Assembly (NCBI GenBank): GCA_050010535.1
Contig: JBEKKT010000004.1
Location: 1-64,000 of the forward strand
Source: JAJRAG01 sp050010535
GTDB taxonomy: Archaea; Thermoplasmatota; Thermoplasmata; Methanomassiliicoccales; JACIVX01
Length of the DNA: 64,000 bases
Direction: 5' to 3'
Shown here piece by piece: positions 42,461 through 50,827 of this stretch. Position 1 is the stretch's first letter. Each line of letters begins with the position of its first letter. Both the position numbers and the translations under genes were made by a program. The notes below the pieces were generated by a model. It saw only the letters and a program-made list of their open reading frames with translations, searched no databases and was not told the DNA's origin.

Positions 42461-43546
42461 ATGCTGGTGGATGACTATGACCCTCTGAAAGGCAAGATGT
42501 TGCAGATCTTGGACAAGAACGGCAACGTAAACGCGAAACTCGATCCGAACATGCCAGAAGACACGCTTCTCAAGGCGTACAAGACGATGCTCCTCGCCAG
42601 GACTGCCGACGACAAGGCGGTGAGACTGCAGCGCCAGGGGAAGCTGGGTGCTTACCCCCCCTCGAAGGGACAGGAGGCGAGCCAGCTCGGTCCCGCCATT
42701 GCGATGGAGGACAAAGACTGGTTGGTTTGGGCGTTCAGGGAGCTGACGGCCCTCGTTTGGCGAGGTGTCCCGCTCTGGCGGGCTTACTTATACTGGATGG
42801 GCAACGAGGAAGGCAGCAATTACCCGGAGAATGTCCGGGTCACGCCCTCTACTGTCCCGGTCTCGTCTCAGATCCCCCATGCGGTTGGGATCTCCTACGC
42901 ATCCAAGCTCAGGAAGGAGGGTTCGGTGACGGTCGTATTCTTCGGCGACGGCGGAACGTCGGAAGGCGATTTCAATGAGGGGTTGAACTTCGCGGGTGTC
43001 TTCAAGACCCCAACCGTGTTCGTGTGTCAGAACAACCAGTACGCAATATCTCTTCCGAGGAGTCATCAAACCGCGGCCGGGACGTTGGCGCAGAAGGCCT
43101 TCGCCTTCGGATTTCCAGGAATTCAGGTCGATGGGAATGATCTGTTAGCGATGTACGCGGCTGCGAGGGAGGCCGTTGACAGGGCGAGAAGGGGCGACGG
43201 GCCGACGCTCATCGAGTCGTACACGTACCGTCTAGGCGACCACACAACATCCGACGACGCCACGAGATACCGTATCGAGAAAGAGGTGGAGCAATGGACG
43301 GACAAAGACCCCTTGAAGAGACTGAAGATCTACCTCGAGAGAAAAGGCATATGGAATGATGAATCGGAAAAAGAAAGCGTCAAATGGGCTCAGGACTTCG
43401 TTGAAGGAGAGGTAAGGAAAGCGCAGGCGTTCCCACCGCCGAAGGTCGACGAGGTCTTCAAGCACACCTTCGCCGAGATGCCCCCCGATCTGAAGGACCA
43501 GATTGATTCCATGTTACGCGAACAGACCCCGAGCAAGGAGGGATGA
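42461..43546 (+). CDS. pdhA: 2-oxoacid dehydrogenase complex E1, alpha subunit
   Basis: A protein of 361 residues. LARTADDKAVRLQRQGKLGAYPP opens the family core; the TPP motif is GDGGTSEGDFNEGLNFAGVFKTPTVFVCQNN (about 162-191); YRLGDHTTSDDATRYR is the phosphorylation-loop equivalent. Together with E1 beta it decarboxylates a 2-oxoacid and transfers the acyl group to lipoyl-E2. Whether the substrate is pyruvate or branched-chain 2-oxoacids is not clear; the homologous Thermoplasma complex is reported to act on branched-chain substrates. Confidence 0.9.
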   Translation: MLVDDYDPLKGKMLQILDKNGNVNAKLDPNMPEDTLLKAYKTMLLARTADDKAVRLQRQGKLGAYPPSKGQEASQLGPAIAMEDKDWLVWAFRELTALVWRGVPLWRAYLYWMGNEEGSNYPENVRVTPSTVPVSSQIPHAVGISYASKLRKEGSVTVVFFGDGGTSEGDFNEGLNFAGVFKTPTVFVCQNNQYAISLPRSHQTAAGTLAQKAFAFGFPGIQVDGNDLLAMYAAAREAVDRARRGDGPTLIESYTYRLGDHTTSDDATRYRIEKEVEQWTDKDPLKRLKIYLERKGIWNDESEKESVKWAQDFVEGEVRKAQAFPPPKVDEVFKHTFAEMPPDLKDQIDSMLREQTPSKEG

Positions 43547-44526
43547 CAATGGCGACGATGAACATGGTCAGAGCGATAAACCTCGCGTTGTCTGAAGAGA
43601 TGGAGCGCGACTCGAGCGTTGTCGTGCTTGGGGAGGATGTCGGCATCGATGGCGGTGTCTTCAGGGTCACCGATGGACTTCTGAGCAGGTTCGGGCCGGA
43701 AAGAGTCATCGACACGCCGCTATCGGAGTCAGCGATCGCAGGTGTCGCGATCGGGATGGCGATGAACAGCCTCAGACCCGTGGCTGAAATACAGTTCATG
43801 GGATTCTCGTACTTGATTCTCAACCAGGTCATATGCCACGCGGCAAGGATGAGAAATAGGACCAGGGGCAGGTTGACGGTCCCGATGGTCGTCAGGATGC
43901 CCTATGGTGCAGGTGTAAAGGCGCTCGAGCACCACTCGGAGAGTACCGAGGCTCTCTACGCCCACATCCCGGGATTGAAGGTAGTGGTACCGGCGACCCC
44001 CTCCGAAGCGAAAGGGTTGCTGACCTCCTCGATCAGGGATCCCGACCCGGTCATCTTCCTCGAGCCAACGAGGAATTATAGGCTGATCAAAGAGGAAGTG
44101 ATAGAGGGCGAATTCACGATTCCGCTCGGGAAGGCCCGCATCGTTCAAGAGGGAAGCGACGTCTCGGTCTTCGGCTGGGGGGCTATGATGCCGCTTATAC
44201 AGGACGCCGTGAAGAGGATCCAAGCCGACGGGATATCGATTGAGGTGATTGATCTTAGGACCCTGTCTCCGATGGATTTCGCGGCGATCATCGAATCAGT
44301 CAATAAGACCGGGAGAGGGGTCGTGGTCCACGAGGCTCCGAAGACAGCCGGCCTCGGGGCGGAAATCATAGCGAGGATTAACGAGAAAGCGCTCCTGTCC
44401 CTCGAGGCTCCAGTAGAGAGAGTGACGGCGCCAGACATCACTGTTCCTTTGCCGATGGGGGAAAGCTATTACTATCCAAGCGTGGATAGAATCGTCGCTG
44501 CAATTAGGAGAGTTGCGTCGTTCTGA
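43543..44526 (+). CDS. pdhB: 2-oxoacid dehydrogenase complex E1, beta subunit
   Basis: A protein of 327 residues, starting at the ATG overlapping the E1 alpha stop (a second ATG lies at 43549). MVRAINLALSEEMERDSSVVVLGEDVG, DTPLSESAIAGVAIGMA, PYGAGVKALEHHSESTEALYAHIPGLKVVVPATPSEAKGLL and the C-terminal transketolase-like domain (RTLSPMDFAAIIESVNKTGR) are all standard. Completes the TPP site at the subunit interface. Followed by E2 with 10 bases between stop and ATG. Confidence 0.93.
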   Translation: MTMATMNMVRAINLALSEEMERDSSVVVLGEDVGIDGGVFRVTDGLLSRFGPERVIDTPLSESAIAGVAIGMAMNSLRPVAEIQFMGFSYLILNQVICHAARMRNRTRGRLTVPMVVRMPYGAGVKALEHHSESTEALYAHIPGLKVVVPATPSEAKGLLTSSIRDPDPVIFLEPTRNYRLIKEEVIEGEFTIPLGKARIVQEGSDVSVFGWGAMMPLIQDAVKRIQADGISIEVIDLRTLSPMDFAAIIESVNKTGRGVVVHEAPKTAGLGAEIIARINEKALLSLEAPVERVTAPDITVPLPMGESYYYPSVDRIVAAIRRVASF

Positions 44527-44536
44527 GGTGTTCATT

Positions 44537-45775
44537 ATGCCGGTAGAATACAAGTTTCCGGATCTCGGAGAAGGCGTCACCGAGGGAGAGGTGAAGAAGT
44601 GGCTGGTCAAGGAAGGGGACACGGTCAACCAGGACCAGTCTATCGCCGAGGTCGAGACCGACAAGGCAGTCGTTGAGATGCCCGTGCCAGTCTCCGGAAA
44701 GGTGCTCAGGTTGCATTTCAGAGAGGGGGACATCGTAAAGGTCGGCGAGACCTTGGCGACTATCGGCGAGGAGGGGGAGATCGTTGCCGAAGTCCCAACG
44801 AGGAAACCGTCCGTCTCCGTCGTAGGCGAGCTGCCGGAGGCGCCGGAGGAAACGGAGACGGTCAGGCCGCTCGCGAAGACCGCTGTGTCTACAACAGAAG
44901 TCCTGGCGACGCCGGCGGTGAGGAAGTTCGCGAAGGACGTCGGCGTCGACATCGGCAAGGTGAAGGGCACCGGCCCTGGCGGAAGAGTGACGGAGGAGGA
45001 TGTCAAAGGATTCTCCGCGAGGCCCGTCGAACGCATCAGGCCGAGGACCGTGGCGAAGTTCGACATCTATGGCTGGATCGACCGCGTACCGCTGAAAGGC
45101 GTCAGGAGAACCACGGCCAAGAGAATGGTGGAGTCACAGACGAAAGCGGCTCACGTGACCTCGATGGACCTCGCGGACGTGACTGAACTGGTCGCGCTAC
45201 GCGAGGCGCAGAAGAAGATCACCCAGGAGACTAGGCACGTGAAACTGACCTACATGCCGTTCATAATCAAGGCGGTCGTAGAGTCCCTGAAGGCCCACCC
45301 CTATCTCAACGCCACCTTAGACGAGGAAGGGCAGGAGATCATACTGAAGAAGTACTACAACATCGGGATCGCGGTTGCGACGGAAGACGGACTAATCGTT
45401 CCTGTCATTAAGGGAGCGGATCAGAAGAACATATTCGAGCTCGCAGAAGAGGTCCAGAGGCTCGCCGAGCTCGCGTCCTTGAGGAAGATCGACCTAGCCG
45501 ATCTGAAGGGAGGGACTTTCACGATCACGAACTACGGGGTCTTCGGTGGGACCTACGGGACGCCGATCATAAACTATCCAGAGGTCGCCATCCTTGGAAC
45601 CGGTAAGATCGCTGACGCCCCTTTGGTCAAAGACGCAGAGGTGAAGGTGAGGAAGACCCTCCCGCTATCCCTCTCCTTCGATCATAGGGTACTCGATGGG
45701 GCGGAGGCGGCGAAGTTCATGAACGATGTCATCAGACACCTCGAAAATCCGACGCTGATGCTCTTGAGCTTTTAG
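44537..45775 (+). CDS. pdhC: 2-oxoacid dehydrogenase complex E2, dihydrolipoyl acyltransferase
   Basis: A protein of 412 residues from the ATG at 44537. One lipoyl domain (1-80) with the lipoyl Lys43 in ETDKAVVE; an Ala/Pro/Thr-rich linker; a peripheral subunit-binding domain (about 122-157: ATPAVRKFAKDVGVDI, GTGPGGRVTEEDV); a catalytic domain with FDHRVLDGAEAAKFMND, where His383 and Asp387 are catalytic. GTFTITNYGVFGGTYGTPIIN is the conserved Gly-rich strand. It forms the core of the complex. No E3 (dihydrolipoyl dehydrogenase) gene follows; the operon ends here, converging on lplA. Confidence 0.94.
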   Translation: MPVEYKFPDLGEGVTEGEVKKWLVKEGDTVNQDQSIAEVETDKAVVEMPVPVSGKVLRLHFREGDIVKVGETLATIGEEGEIVAEVPTRKPSVSVVGELPEAPEETETVRPLAKTAVSTTEVLATPAVRKFAKDVGVDIGKVKGTGPGGRVTEEDVKGFSARPVERIRPRTVAKFDIYGWIDRVPLKGVRRTTAKRMVESQTKAAHVTSMDLADVTELVALREAQKKITQETRHVKLTYMPFIIKAVVESLKAHPYLNATLDEEGQEIILKKYYNIGIAVATEDGLIVPVIKGADQKNIFELAEEVQRLAELASLRKIDLADLKGGTFTITNYGVFGGTYGTPIINYPEVAILGTGKIADAPLVKDAEVKVRKTLPLSLSFDHRVLDGAEAAKFMNDVIRHLENPTLMLLSF

Positions 45776-46518
45776 CGGCTGAAGTTCCATTCTTGACTGG
45801 CGTATCTCCCAAGGACGAGCTGTCGTGCCCTATTCTTCTCTTCTTCGGTGTAGGTGCCCGCTTCCCATTCCTTCCCCTTCGTGAAAGAGCGGCGCAGCTC
45901 CTTAAGCACCCTGTCCTTTGATAACTTGGCGTGCCTCAGGATCGAAGTGACACGTTCTTCGAATGAAGAGATGTTCTTGTCGGATATCTTGGTCCGTCCT
46001 GCTTTCAGAATGGAGAACATCTTCCCGGGATTGACGCTGTACAACACTGTGCCGTGCTGGAGGAAAACGCCCCCCCTCCTCGTCTGGGCGCTTCCGGATA
46101 TCTTACTGCCTTCCACAAGGATGTCGTTGATCGGTGCGAAGGTCGCCGGAATCTCCATAACGTCCAGTGCATTAACGATCCAGCCACAGATCGTGAAATA
46201 GGCTTTGTTGATGTCTCTCGCCATGACCCCCTCGGGTGCAATGACACTGTAGGTGATCTCCCCGTCCTTGTCGTGGTACACGGCGCCGCCGCCGGTCCTT
46301 CTTCTCACAAAATCGACGCCCTCCCTACGACATGCATCGAGGTCAACCTCGTCTTTGAGGCTCTGGAAGCAGCCAATTGAGACTGCACTCGGATTCCAGC
46401 CGTAGAACCGAATCGTCGGAGGCGACGAGCCCGATATCACGGCCTCTCCGATCGCCTCATCCAACGCCATGTTCATCCGCGCGTTCCAGTACTCAAAGTC
46501 CACGACTCTCCACTTCAT
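45772..46518 (-). CDS. lplA: Lipoate-protein ligase, catalytic subunit LplA
   Basis: A protein of 248 residues. The BPL/LplA fold marks are NMALDEAIGEAV, SIGCFQSLKDEVDLDACRREGVDFVRR, RRTGGGAVYHDKDGEITYSVI (lipoate-binding) and GSKISGSAQTRRGGVFLQHGTVLY with the catalytic Lys. It lacks the C-terminal accessory domain of bacterial LplA, which is encoded separately upstream (lplB), as in Thermoplasma acidophilum. It activates lipoate with ATP and attaches it to E2. Starts in the ATGA overlap with lplB, ends four bases into the E2 gene. Confidence 0.9.
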   Translation of the reverse strand: MKWRVVDFEYWNARMNMALDEAIGEAVISGSSPPTIRFYGWNPSAVSIGCFQSLKDEVDLDACRREGVDFVRRRTGGGAVYHDKDGEITYSVIAPEGVMARDINKAYFTICGWIVNALDVMEIPATFAPINDILVEGSKISGSAQTRRGGVFLQHGTVLYSVNPGKMFSILKAGRTKISDKNISSFEERVTSILRHAKLSKDRVLKELRRSFTKGKEWEAGTYTEEEKNRARQLVLGRYASQEWNFSR

Positions 46519-46790
46519 GCTAGCGCTCCTGCCACCAGCTTTGCCAGGTCGTTCGGCGAGAAACCCATTATGATGATGTTCTCCTTTGTTACGATCTCGT
46601 CCACCAACCCCTCGACGTTCTGCGCGGACAGAGGGAGCCTGAGCCCGACGAGGACCTTCTCGATGGCATCGAGCCCTTCCTCTGGATGGATGAAGAAGTC
46701 TCCGGTTATTTGGATCTGAAAGATTATGTTCCCTTCGAACGCTATTTTGACCCTTAGGAGTTTCCCGCCTTTGACCTTGAACTCGGCCAT
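46515..46790 (-). CDS. lplB: Lipoate-protein ligase accessory subunit LplB
   Basis: A protein of 91 residues from the Met at 46790; an ATG four codons earlier (46802) is possible. FKVKGGKLLRVKIAFEG, IQITGDFFIHPEEGLDAIEKVLVG and the closing IIIMGFSPNDLAKLVAGAL match the C-terminal domain of lipoate ligases. In Thermoplasma both subunits are needed for lipoyl transfer. Its TGA overlaps the lplA ATG. Confidence 0.88.
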   Translation of the reverse strand: MAEFKVKGGKLLRVKIAFEGNIIFQIQITGDFFIHPEEGLDAIEKVLVGLRLPLSAQNVEGLVDEIVTKENIIIMGFSPNDLAKLVAGALA

Positions 46791-46880
46791 TACGTTCTGC
46801 ATATCACAATCTAGCTCGCTATCGAAACAGATAGTAATATCGTTTGCGCAGCGGGGGAGAACTGAGCGAGATTAGAGATC

Positions 46881-47174
46881 TCACCCGAGGGCCCACTTCT
46901 TTAGACCCTCGTACGAGATTCTTCCGCAAATCGCTTTCCCGGTCTGTTCATTGAAGAAGCTAGGCACGCCAAGGTCCCCTCCGCACGCCTTCGATATCAC
47001 ATCCCCGAGCTTACGCATGAATCGAGCATTTTCCTCGTTATGCCAGACCTCCAGCTCGGTGATCTCGACCCCTGTCTCGGCGATCAGTCTCTCGACCACC
47101 GGCCGCGTCTGCTTGCAATGAGGGCATTCCCTGCCCATGAACCAAATCAATCTCTTGCCAACCTCATTTGCCAC
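46881..47174 (-). CDS. Glutaredoxin/thioredoxin-like protein
   Basis: A protein of 97 residues from the GTG at 47174 (the frame is open to 47216, overlapping the neighbour by more). The redox motif is CPHC at 17-20 (IWFMGRECPHCKQTRPVV), followed by a thioredoxin-fold pattern with GVPSFFNEQTGKAICGRISYEGLKKW, where the Val-Pro is the cis-Pro loop. It starts within the end of the rubredoxin-FTR fusion gene and the two are surely cotranscribed. The fusion is a natural candidate reductant for this protein. Confidence 0.82.
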   Translation of the reverse strand: MANEVGKRLIWFMGRECPHCKQTRPVVERLIAETGVEITELEVWHNEENARFMRKLGDVISKACGGDLGVPSFFNEQTGKAICGRISYEGLKKWALG

Positions 47175-47178
47175 ACCC

Positions 47179-47601
47179 TCACCTCTTGACGAATAGACCG
47201 CACCAGCATTCGCCATACTCCTTCCATGTCTTCTGAATAAGGAAATTGCAGGGACAAATAAGATTCAGGTCCCTCTCAAAATCGCCAGTGGTCATCCTGC
47301 AAGGACAGTACTTGAAGCCCTTGTTCTTGACATTCTCGAGCTCGCCAATAGCCAGGGTCCGCACCATCTCATTGTCATCGTTCAACTTGAACTCCTTGAC
47401 CTCGATGAAGCTCTCCCACGTCTTGATCAGATTCTCAGCTGTCTCGATCTTCCCTCCGTAATCGTCGATGACCTTGACGGCTTCACTACTGTCGACAAGA
47501 ACGAAAGCGTCCTTGGCCCCGCAAGTAGGGCACACCTTTGGCCCTTTCACTCCGAAATGAATATCGTTGCAGACATGGCAGCGCCACAGTTTCTTGTTCA
47601 T
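47179..47601 (-). CDS. Rubredoxin-like domain fused to ferredoxin-thioredoxin reductase catalytic domain
   Basis: A protein of 140 residues from the ATG at 47601 (the in-frame start at 47631 is less likely). N-terminal rubredoxin-like site: Cys8, Cys11, Cys24 and Cys27 (WRCHVC, CPTCG). The C-terminal domain has KYCPCRMTTGDFERDLNLICPC and CWCGLF, the cysteine pattern of FTR-beta that binds a 4Fe-4S cluster beside an active-site disulfide. Such proteins pass electrons from ferredoxin to thioredoxin-like partners; the partner is probably the CPHC protein encoded next. A TATA-like ctaatataaag lies upstream on the other side. Confidence 0.88.
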   Translation of the reverse strand: MNKKLWRCHVCNDIHFGVKGPKVCPTCGAKDAFVLVDSSEAVKVIDDYGGKIETAENLIKTWESFIEVKEFKLNDDNEMVRTLAIGELENVKNKGFKYCPCRMTTGDFERDLNLICPCNFLIQKTWKEYGECWCGLFVKR

Positions 47602-47663
47602 AATTCCCGGGAAATTCAGTACGTTGCACAACTAATATAAAGCCATTGTGAAGGGGTAGCGCC

Positions 47664-47771
47664 ATGAGCAAGATATTGGGAATTGAGACCAGTGAGGCCA
47701 TCACCGCAATTCACTCATGCGCTGAAGGAATTCTCAGAACCTGCATTGTTAATATAAAACCGCAAGATTAA
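47664..47771 (+). CDS. Doubtful 35-codon peptide
   Basis: An ATG with a ribosome-binding-like aaggggtag seven bases ahead opens 35 codons beginning MSKILGIETSEAITAI and ending TAA. A TATA-like CTAATATAAAG stands 20 bases before it. The opening resembles the start of Kae1/TsaD-type ASKHA proteins, but nothing else does. It may be a spurious frame or a leader of the next gene. Confidence 0.2.
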   Translation: MSKILGIETSEAITAIHSCAEGILRTCIVNIKPQD

Positions 47772-47797
47772 TTAGCTCCCTTTCCCACTCTCCCCAC

Positions 47798-48022
47798 ATG
47801 CCTGAAGGATTATCTACCAACGCAGAGAAGGTCTTCAAGGCCATGGTGACGGCCGGGCTCGTCGGCGAAGAGAAGATGATGGATGCTCAGCGGATAACGA
47901 ACATGTCCAGGCTTCCGAAGGCTCAGACGATGAATGCCTTGCAAGAGCTCGAGAAGAAGGGCTACGTGAAGCGCAAGGCCAGGGAAAAGTCGGCCGGCTA
48001 CTTCCTGACAAAGACCCAGTGA
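47798..48022 (+). CDS. Small winged-helix protein
   Basis: A protein of 74 residues: AEKVFKAMVTAGLVGEEKMMDAQRITNMSRLPKAQTMNALQELEKKGYVKRKAREKSAGYFLT, one winged helix with recognition helix PKAQTMNALQELEKKG and a wing. It has no other domain. A TATA-like TTAATATAAAA (about 47750) precedes it by 40 bases. Common in archaea as small DNA binders; target unknown. Confidence 0.7.
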   Translation: MPEGLSTNAEKVFKAMVTAGLVGEEKMMDAQRITNMSRLPKAQTMNALQELEKKGYVKRKAREKSAGYFLTKTQ

Positions 48023-48221
48023 CGGGCCGACAGTTGACGGCAGGCATCGAGGCGATCGAGATTCGTAGAACTGTTTTGTAATCGTGTCCTCACCAGAGTT
48101 GTCCTTCATATTTCATTTCCTAGGGAATTAGGGGCGTGATCGATTCCAGTCTCCGCGACTTTGCTGAGGTGCTGACTCTGCCCCATAACCCTTATTTACC
48201 CTTATCGCGAATCCCGTCCAA

Positions 48222-48824
48222 ATGCCATTCGCAGACCTAGTCTACGCTACAACCCTACTGTTCTTCATCTTCGACCCTTTCGCGAGCCTTCCGATATTCA
48301 TCACGCTAACGAAGAGCTTCAGCGATGAGGACAAGATGAAAAGCGCGAACAAGGCGGTGCTGGTGGCCAGCATCTTGTTCGTGATATTCGTCTTTATAGG
48401 CAAGGGGCTGCTGGGAGTTTTCGGCATCACGACCCCCTCGTTCAGGATGGCCGGCGGGATTGTTCTGTTGCTGATGGCGATCGAGATCGTTTTCGGCATA
48501 GGTATTATGCACCAAGGCGAGCAGAATGTCGCCTGGGTCATCGTCGCAAGCCCGGTCCTGACTGGCCCGGGCGTCATCACCACTGCGATCATACTCACGA
48601 CCAACTATGGGTATATCACCCCGCTGTTCGCGGGAGTGATCTCCCTCGTTATAACCTGGGGATTGCTCAGGAATGCCGCAACGATGGTCAGACTGGTCGG
48701 GAACAACGTCATCGATATATTCTCGAAGGTTATCGGGCTGTTCATCGCGGCGATGGGCATAGAGTACATCATGAGGGGAGCGATCGACTACATCGTTGCC
48801 TCCGGTCTGATGTTGCTGCTTTGA
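48222..48824 (+). CDS. MarC family integral membrane protein
   Basis: A protein of 200 residues with six membrane spans. FIFDPFASLPIFITLTKSFS is the typical first loop (DP-A--P), GGIVLLLMAIEIVFG and SPVLTGPGVITTAIIL carry the second half's conserved Pro/Gly motif. The family is often annotated as transporters or antibiotic resistance proteins, without proven function. A TATA element (CCTTATTTACC) lies about 30 bases before the ATG. Confidence 0.88.
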   Translation: MPFADLVYATTLLFFIFDPFASLPIFITLTKSFSDEDKMKSANKAVLVASILFVIFVFIGKGLLGVFGITTPSFRMAGGIVLLLMAIEIVFGIGIMHQGEQNVAWVIVASPVLTGPGVITTAIILTTNYGYITPLFAGVISLVITWGLLRNAATMVRLVGNNVIDIFSKVIGLFIAAMGIEYIMRGAIDYIVASGLMLLL

Positions 48825-48862
48825 GTTGCGATCTGCTCCAGCTGGCTCTCGATTCGAATTGC

Positions 48863-49285
48863 TCACGCTAGGACGACGTCAAACCCCGCTTCACGGAGCG
48901 TTACCAGTGCCTTTTTGAGGTCCCGTTCTTTGACAAGGAGGTGATCCGTGGAGTACGCGGATATAACGAGGACTCCTACGCCTGCTTCGGCTAGCGCGCT
49001 TGATACAAATGCCAAAAATCCTATAAGTTCAAAGGGTAGCACCGCATCGAAGGTGATTAACCTCCAATTCCTCTCGACCTCCAAAGCATCGGATTCGTCA
49101 AATCGGGACTGATCGATGACTGCAGATACCTCCTTACCATCATCGACGACTGCGAAGCATCCCGCGAGCTGCTTCCTGATCCTGGCGACGGCGAACTTCT
49201 CCGTCCGGACCAGGGCCTTCATCCCCTTGACGGCCTTGTAGTCAAGAACCGTCCCAAGTCCGACCGGATCACTCTCATTCTTCAA
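48863..49285 (-). CDS. ACT domain-containing protein
   Basis: A protein of 140 residues. The C-terminal 75 residues match an ACT domain of the CASTOR-like type: NWRLITFDAVLPFELIGFLAFVSSALAEAGVGVLVISAYSTDHLLVKERDLKKALVTLREAGF. The N-terminus (residues 1-65) is a second, weaker alpha/beta unit. Such proteins bind amino acids as sensors. Convergent with marC. Target unknown. Confidence 0.75.
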   Translation of the reverse strand: MKNESDPVGLGTVLDYKAVKGMKALVRTEKFAVARIRKQLAGCFAVVDDGKEVSAVIDQSRFDESDALEVERNWRLITFDAVLPFELIGFLAFVSSALAEAGVGVLVISAYSTDHLLVKERDLKKALVTLREAGFDVVLA

Positions 49286-49418
49286 GATGACGACCTCAAC
49301 CCAGTGGGCGAATCACTGCCAATGACTTCAATGGCTGAGTCGGTATTAGTAGGTTGACGGTTAACGCAATCGCATCCGTCTAATATCCGTGATCCGCATA
49401 CACAATCTGCTTGAACAC

Positions 49419-50063
49419 ATGACTGATTTTAGCTCACTGAGGGAATCACAGAGAGAGGGGTGGAATAGAGAATACAATTCCAGATCTCCCTTGTGGAGGG
49501 GTCCTTCCGATTTCGAAGTCCCTCTGGGCGAGCATGATGAAGTCCTCGAACTTGGCTGCGGTGACGGAAAGACACTTGGAGGTCTGCTCGGGTCAGGGCG
49601 CTTCGTCGTCGCGACAGACCACTCCACGAGAGCGATAGAAGCGTGCGACAAGAGGTTCGGACCTCAGCTGAAACTCAACCTCGTGGTTTCTGATGTCTGT
49701 GCTCTTCCATTCGCTACTCGATCGTTCGATGCCGTCGTCGCGTCTCACATCCTTGAACATCTGATGTCTGACGATCGCGCGAAAACGGCAGCGGAGTGCA
49801 GAAGGATACTGAGACCGAGCGGGAGAGCATTCGTTCGCGTCTTCTCGGTGCACGACATGCGCTGTGGAAAGGGGAAAGAAGTCGAAAGGAACACCTTCAT
49901 CCGGGGCAGCTCGATAACGTATCACTACTTTTCCGAGGTCGAGCTGAGGAGTCTGTTCCGGCATTTCAGAGAAGAGTCGCTCGAGGAACGAATAGTCGAC
50001 AGACATTTCGCGGGAAAATACCTGCGGAGAGTAACGCTTGACGCGGTTTTCACAATGAGCTGA
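49419..50063 (+). CDS. SAM-dependent methyltransferase (class I)
   Basis: A protein of 214 residues from the ATG at 49419, an in-frame start 10 codons earlier being less likely. Motif I DEVLELGCGDGKTLGGLL (about residues 41-58), then ATDHSTRAIEACDKRF, motif LPFATRSFDAVVASHILEHL and LRPSGRAFVRVFS form the complete Rossmann-like fold. The tail has RGSSITYHYFSEVELRSLF, as in the Methyltransf_11 group. Substrate unknown. Confidence 0.82.
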   Translation: MTDFSSLRESQREGWNREYNSRSPLWRGPSDFEVPLGEHDEVLELGCGDGKTLGGLLGSGRFVVATDHSTRAIEACDKRFGPQLKLNLVVSDVCALPFATRSFDAVVASHILEHLMSDDRAKTAAECRRILRPSGRAFVRVFSVHDMRCGKGKEVERNTFIRGSSITYHYFSEVELRSLFRHFREESLEERIVDRHFAGKYLRRVTLDAVFTMS

Positions 50064-50124
50064 TGGGGAACAGGTAGAGTCCGCGTGAGAGGCTTTTATA
50101 ACGGAGGAATCGTAATTCCATGCC

Positions 50125-50508
50125 ATGTCCAAGTCAAAAGAAAAGACAGGGAAGGCAGATAGAGCGGTTAAGGATCTGAAAAAGAAGATGTGCGGGTATT
50201 TGCCGAAGACGCTGGACCACATTAGAGAGCACAACCCTGAACTGGCAGTCCTGATCAAAGATATGGACCAAATCGTAGTTAACGACGGTGCGTTGGACAG
50301 GAAGACGAAACGCTTGATCGCGCTGGCTTGCGTCGCAGTAAGGATGTGCGAGGACTGCGTCTATCCCCAGGCGAAGGTTGCCAAGAACTACGGTGCGACG
50401 AAAGAGGAGATCGTGGAAGCGCTTCAGGTCGCAGTCTTGACCGGTGGGGTCCCGACATGGTCCGTCGCGAAGAAGGGCATAACGAAGCTCTTTGATGAGT
50501 GGGGATAG
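50125..50508 (+). CDS. Carboxymuconolactone decarboxylase / AhpD-like protein
   Basis: A protein of 127 residues. The redox-type motif is CEDCVYPQAKVAKNYGATKEEI (CxxC with following His replaced by a Gln at the usual His position), in an all-helical CMD fold with a long basic N-terminus. ALDRKTKRLIALACVAVRM is typical. Members reduce peroxides with AhpC or act in decarboxylation. Preceded by a TATA-like gcttttataac about 28 bases from the ATG, so the transcript is leaderless. Confidence 0.83.
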   Translation: MSKSKEKTGKADRAVKDLKKKMCGYLPKTLDHIREHNPELAVLIKDMDQIVVNDGALDRKTKRLIALACVAVRMCEDCVYPQAKVAKNYGATKEEIVEALQVAVLTGGVPTWSVAKKGITKLFDEWG

Positions 50509-50800
50509 GTCCGGTTTCCGGCTGGATTTCGTATTTCTTCGAAAGTCAACGGTCTTTCCTCATGTCGATCCAGCGAGCCATCTGTACAAAGACAAGGCTC
50601 GCAGGCCATCGATTAGACACTGACATATGCTATCACGTATCAACCACTCCCCCTTTGTCCAGCTTGTTCAAAATCCATGGGAAGGCATAGAGGACATCCA
50701 GGCCAGGTGGAAGATTGTGCACTAGCGTTGATGGAAAAAGGTCGTAGGATGCGACAGAGTGTGTTATCTCCTGTCTCATTCTGTCTCTTTCCCATCTGCC
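50509..50800. other. Gap between the AhpD-like gene and tRNA-Ala
   Basis: About 290 bases without a recognisable gene on either strand. A minus-strand frame ending at 50633 overlaps the tRNA and is rejected. Nothing else is seen apart from the tandem 9-base repeat at its end. Confidence 0.35.
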
Positions 50801-50827
50801 GTCAGAACTGTCAGAAGTGTCAGAAAA
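50801..50827 (+). repeat. Three tandem 9-base repeats next to tRNA-Ala
   Basis: GTCAGAACT, GTCAGAAGT and GTCAGAAAA follow each other without gaps, directly at the 3' end of the tRNA-Ala gene. On the tRNA strand this gives TTTTCTGAC and two TTCTGAC copies, so the run may serve as a termination region. Confidence 0.6.

Noticed and set aside
49593..50258. Minus-strand frame of 221 codons opposite the methyltransferase
   Set aside because: Shadow of the methyltransferase and AhpD-like genes; no motifs.
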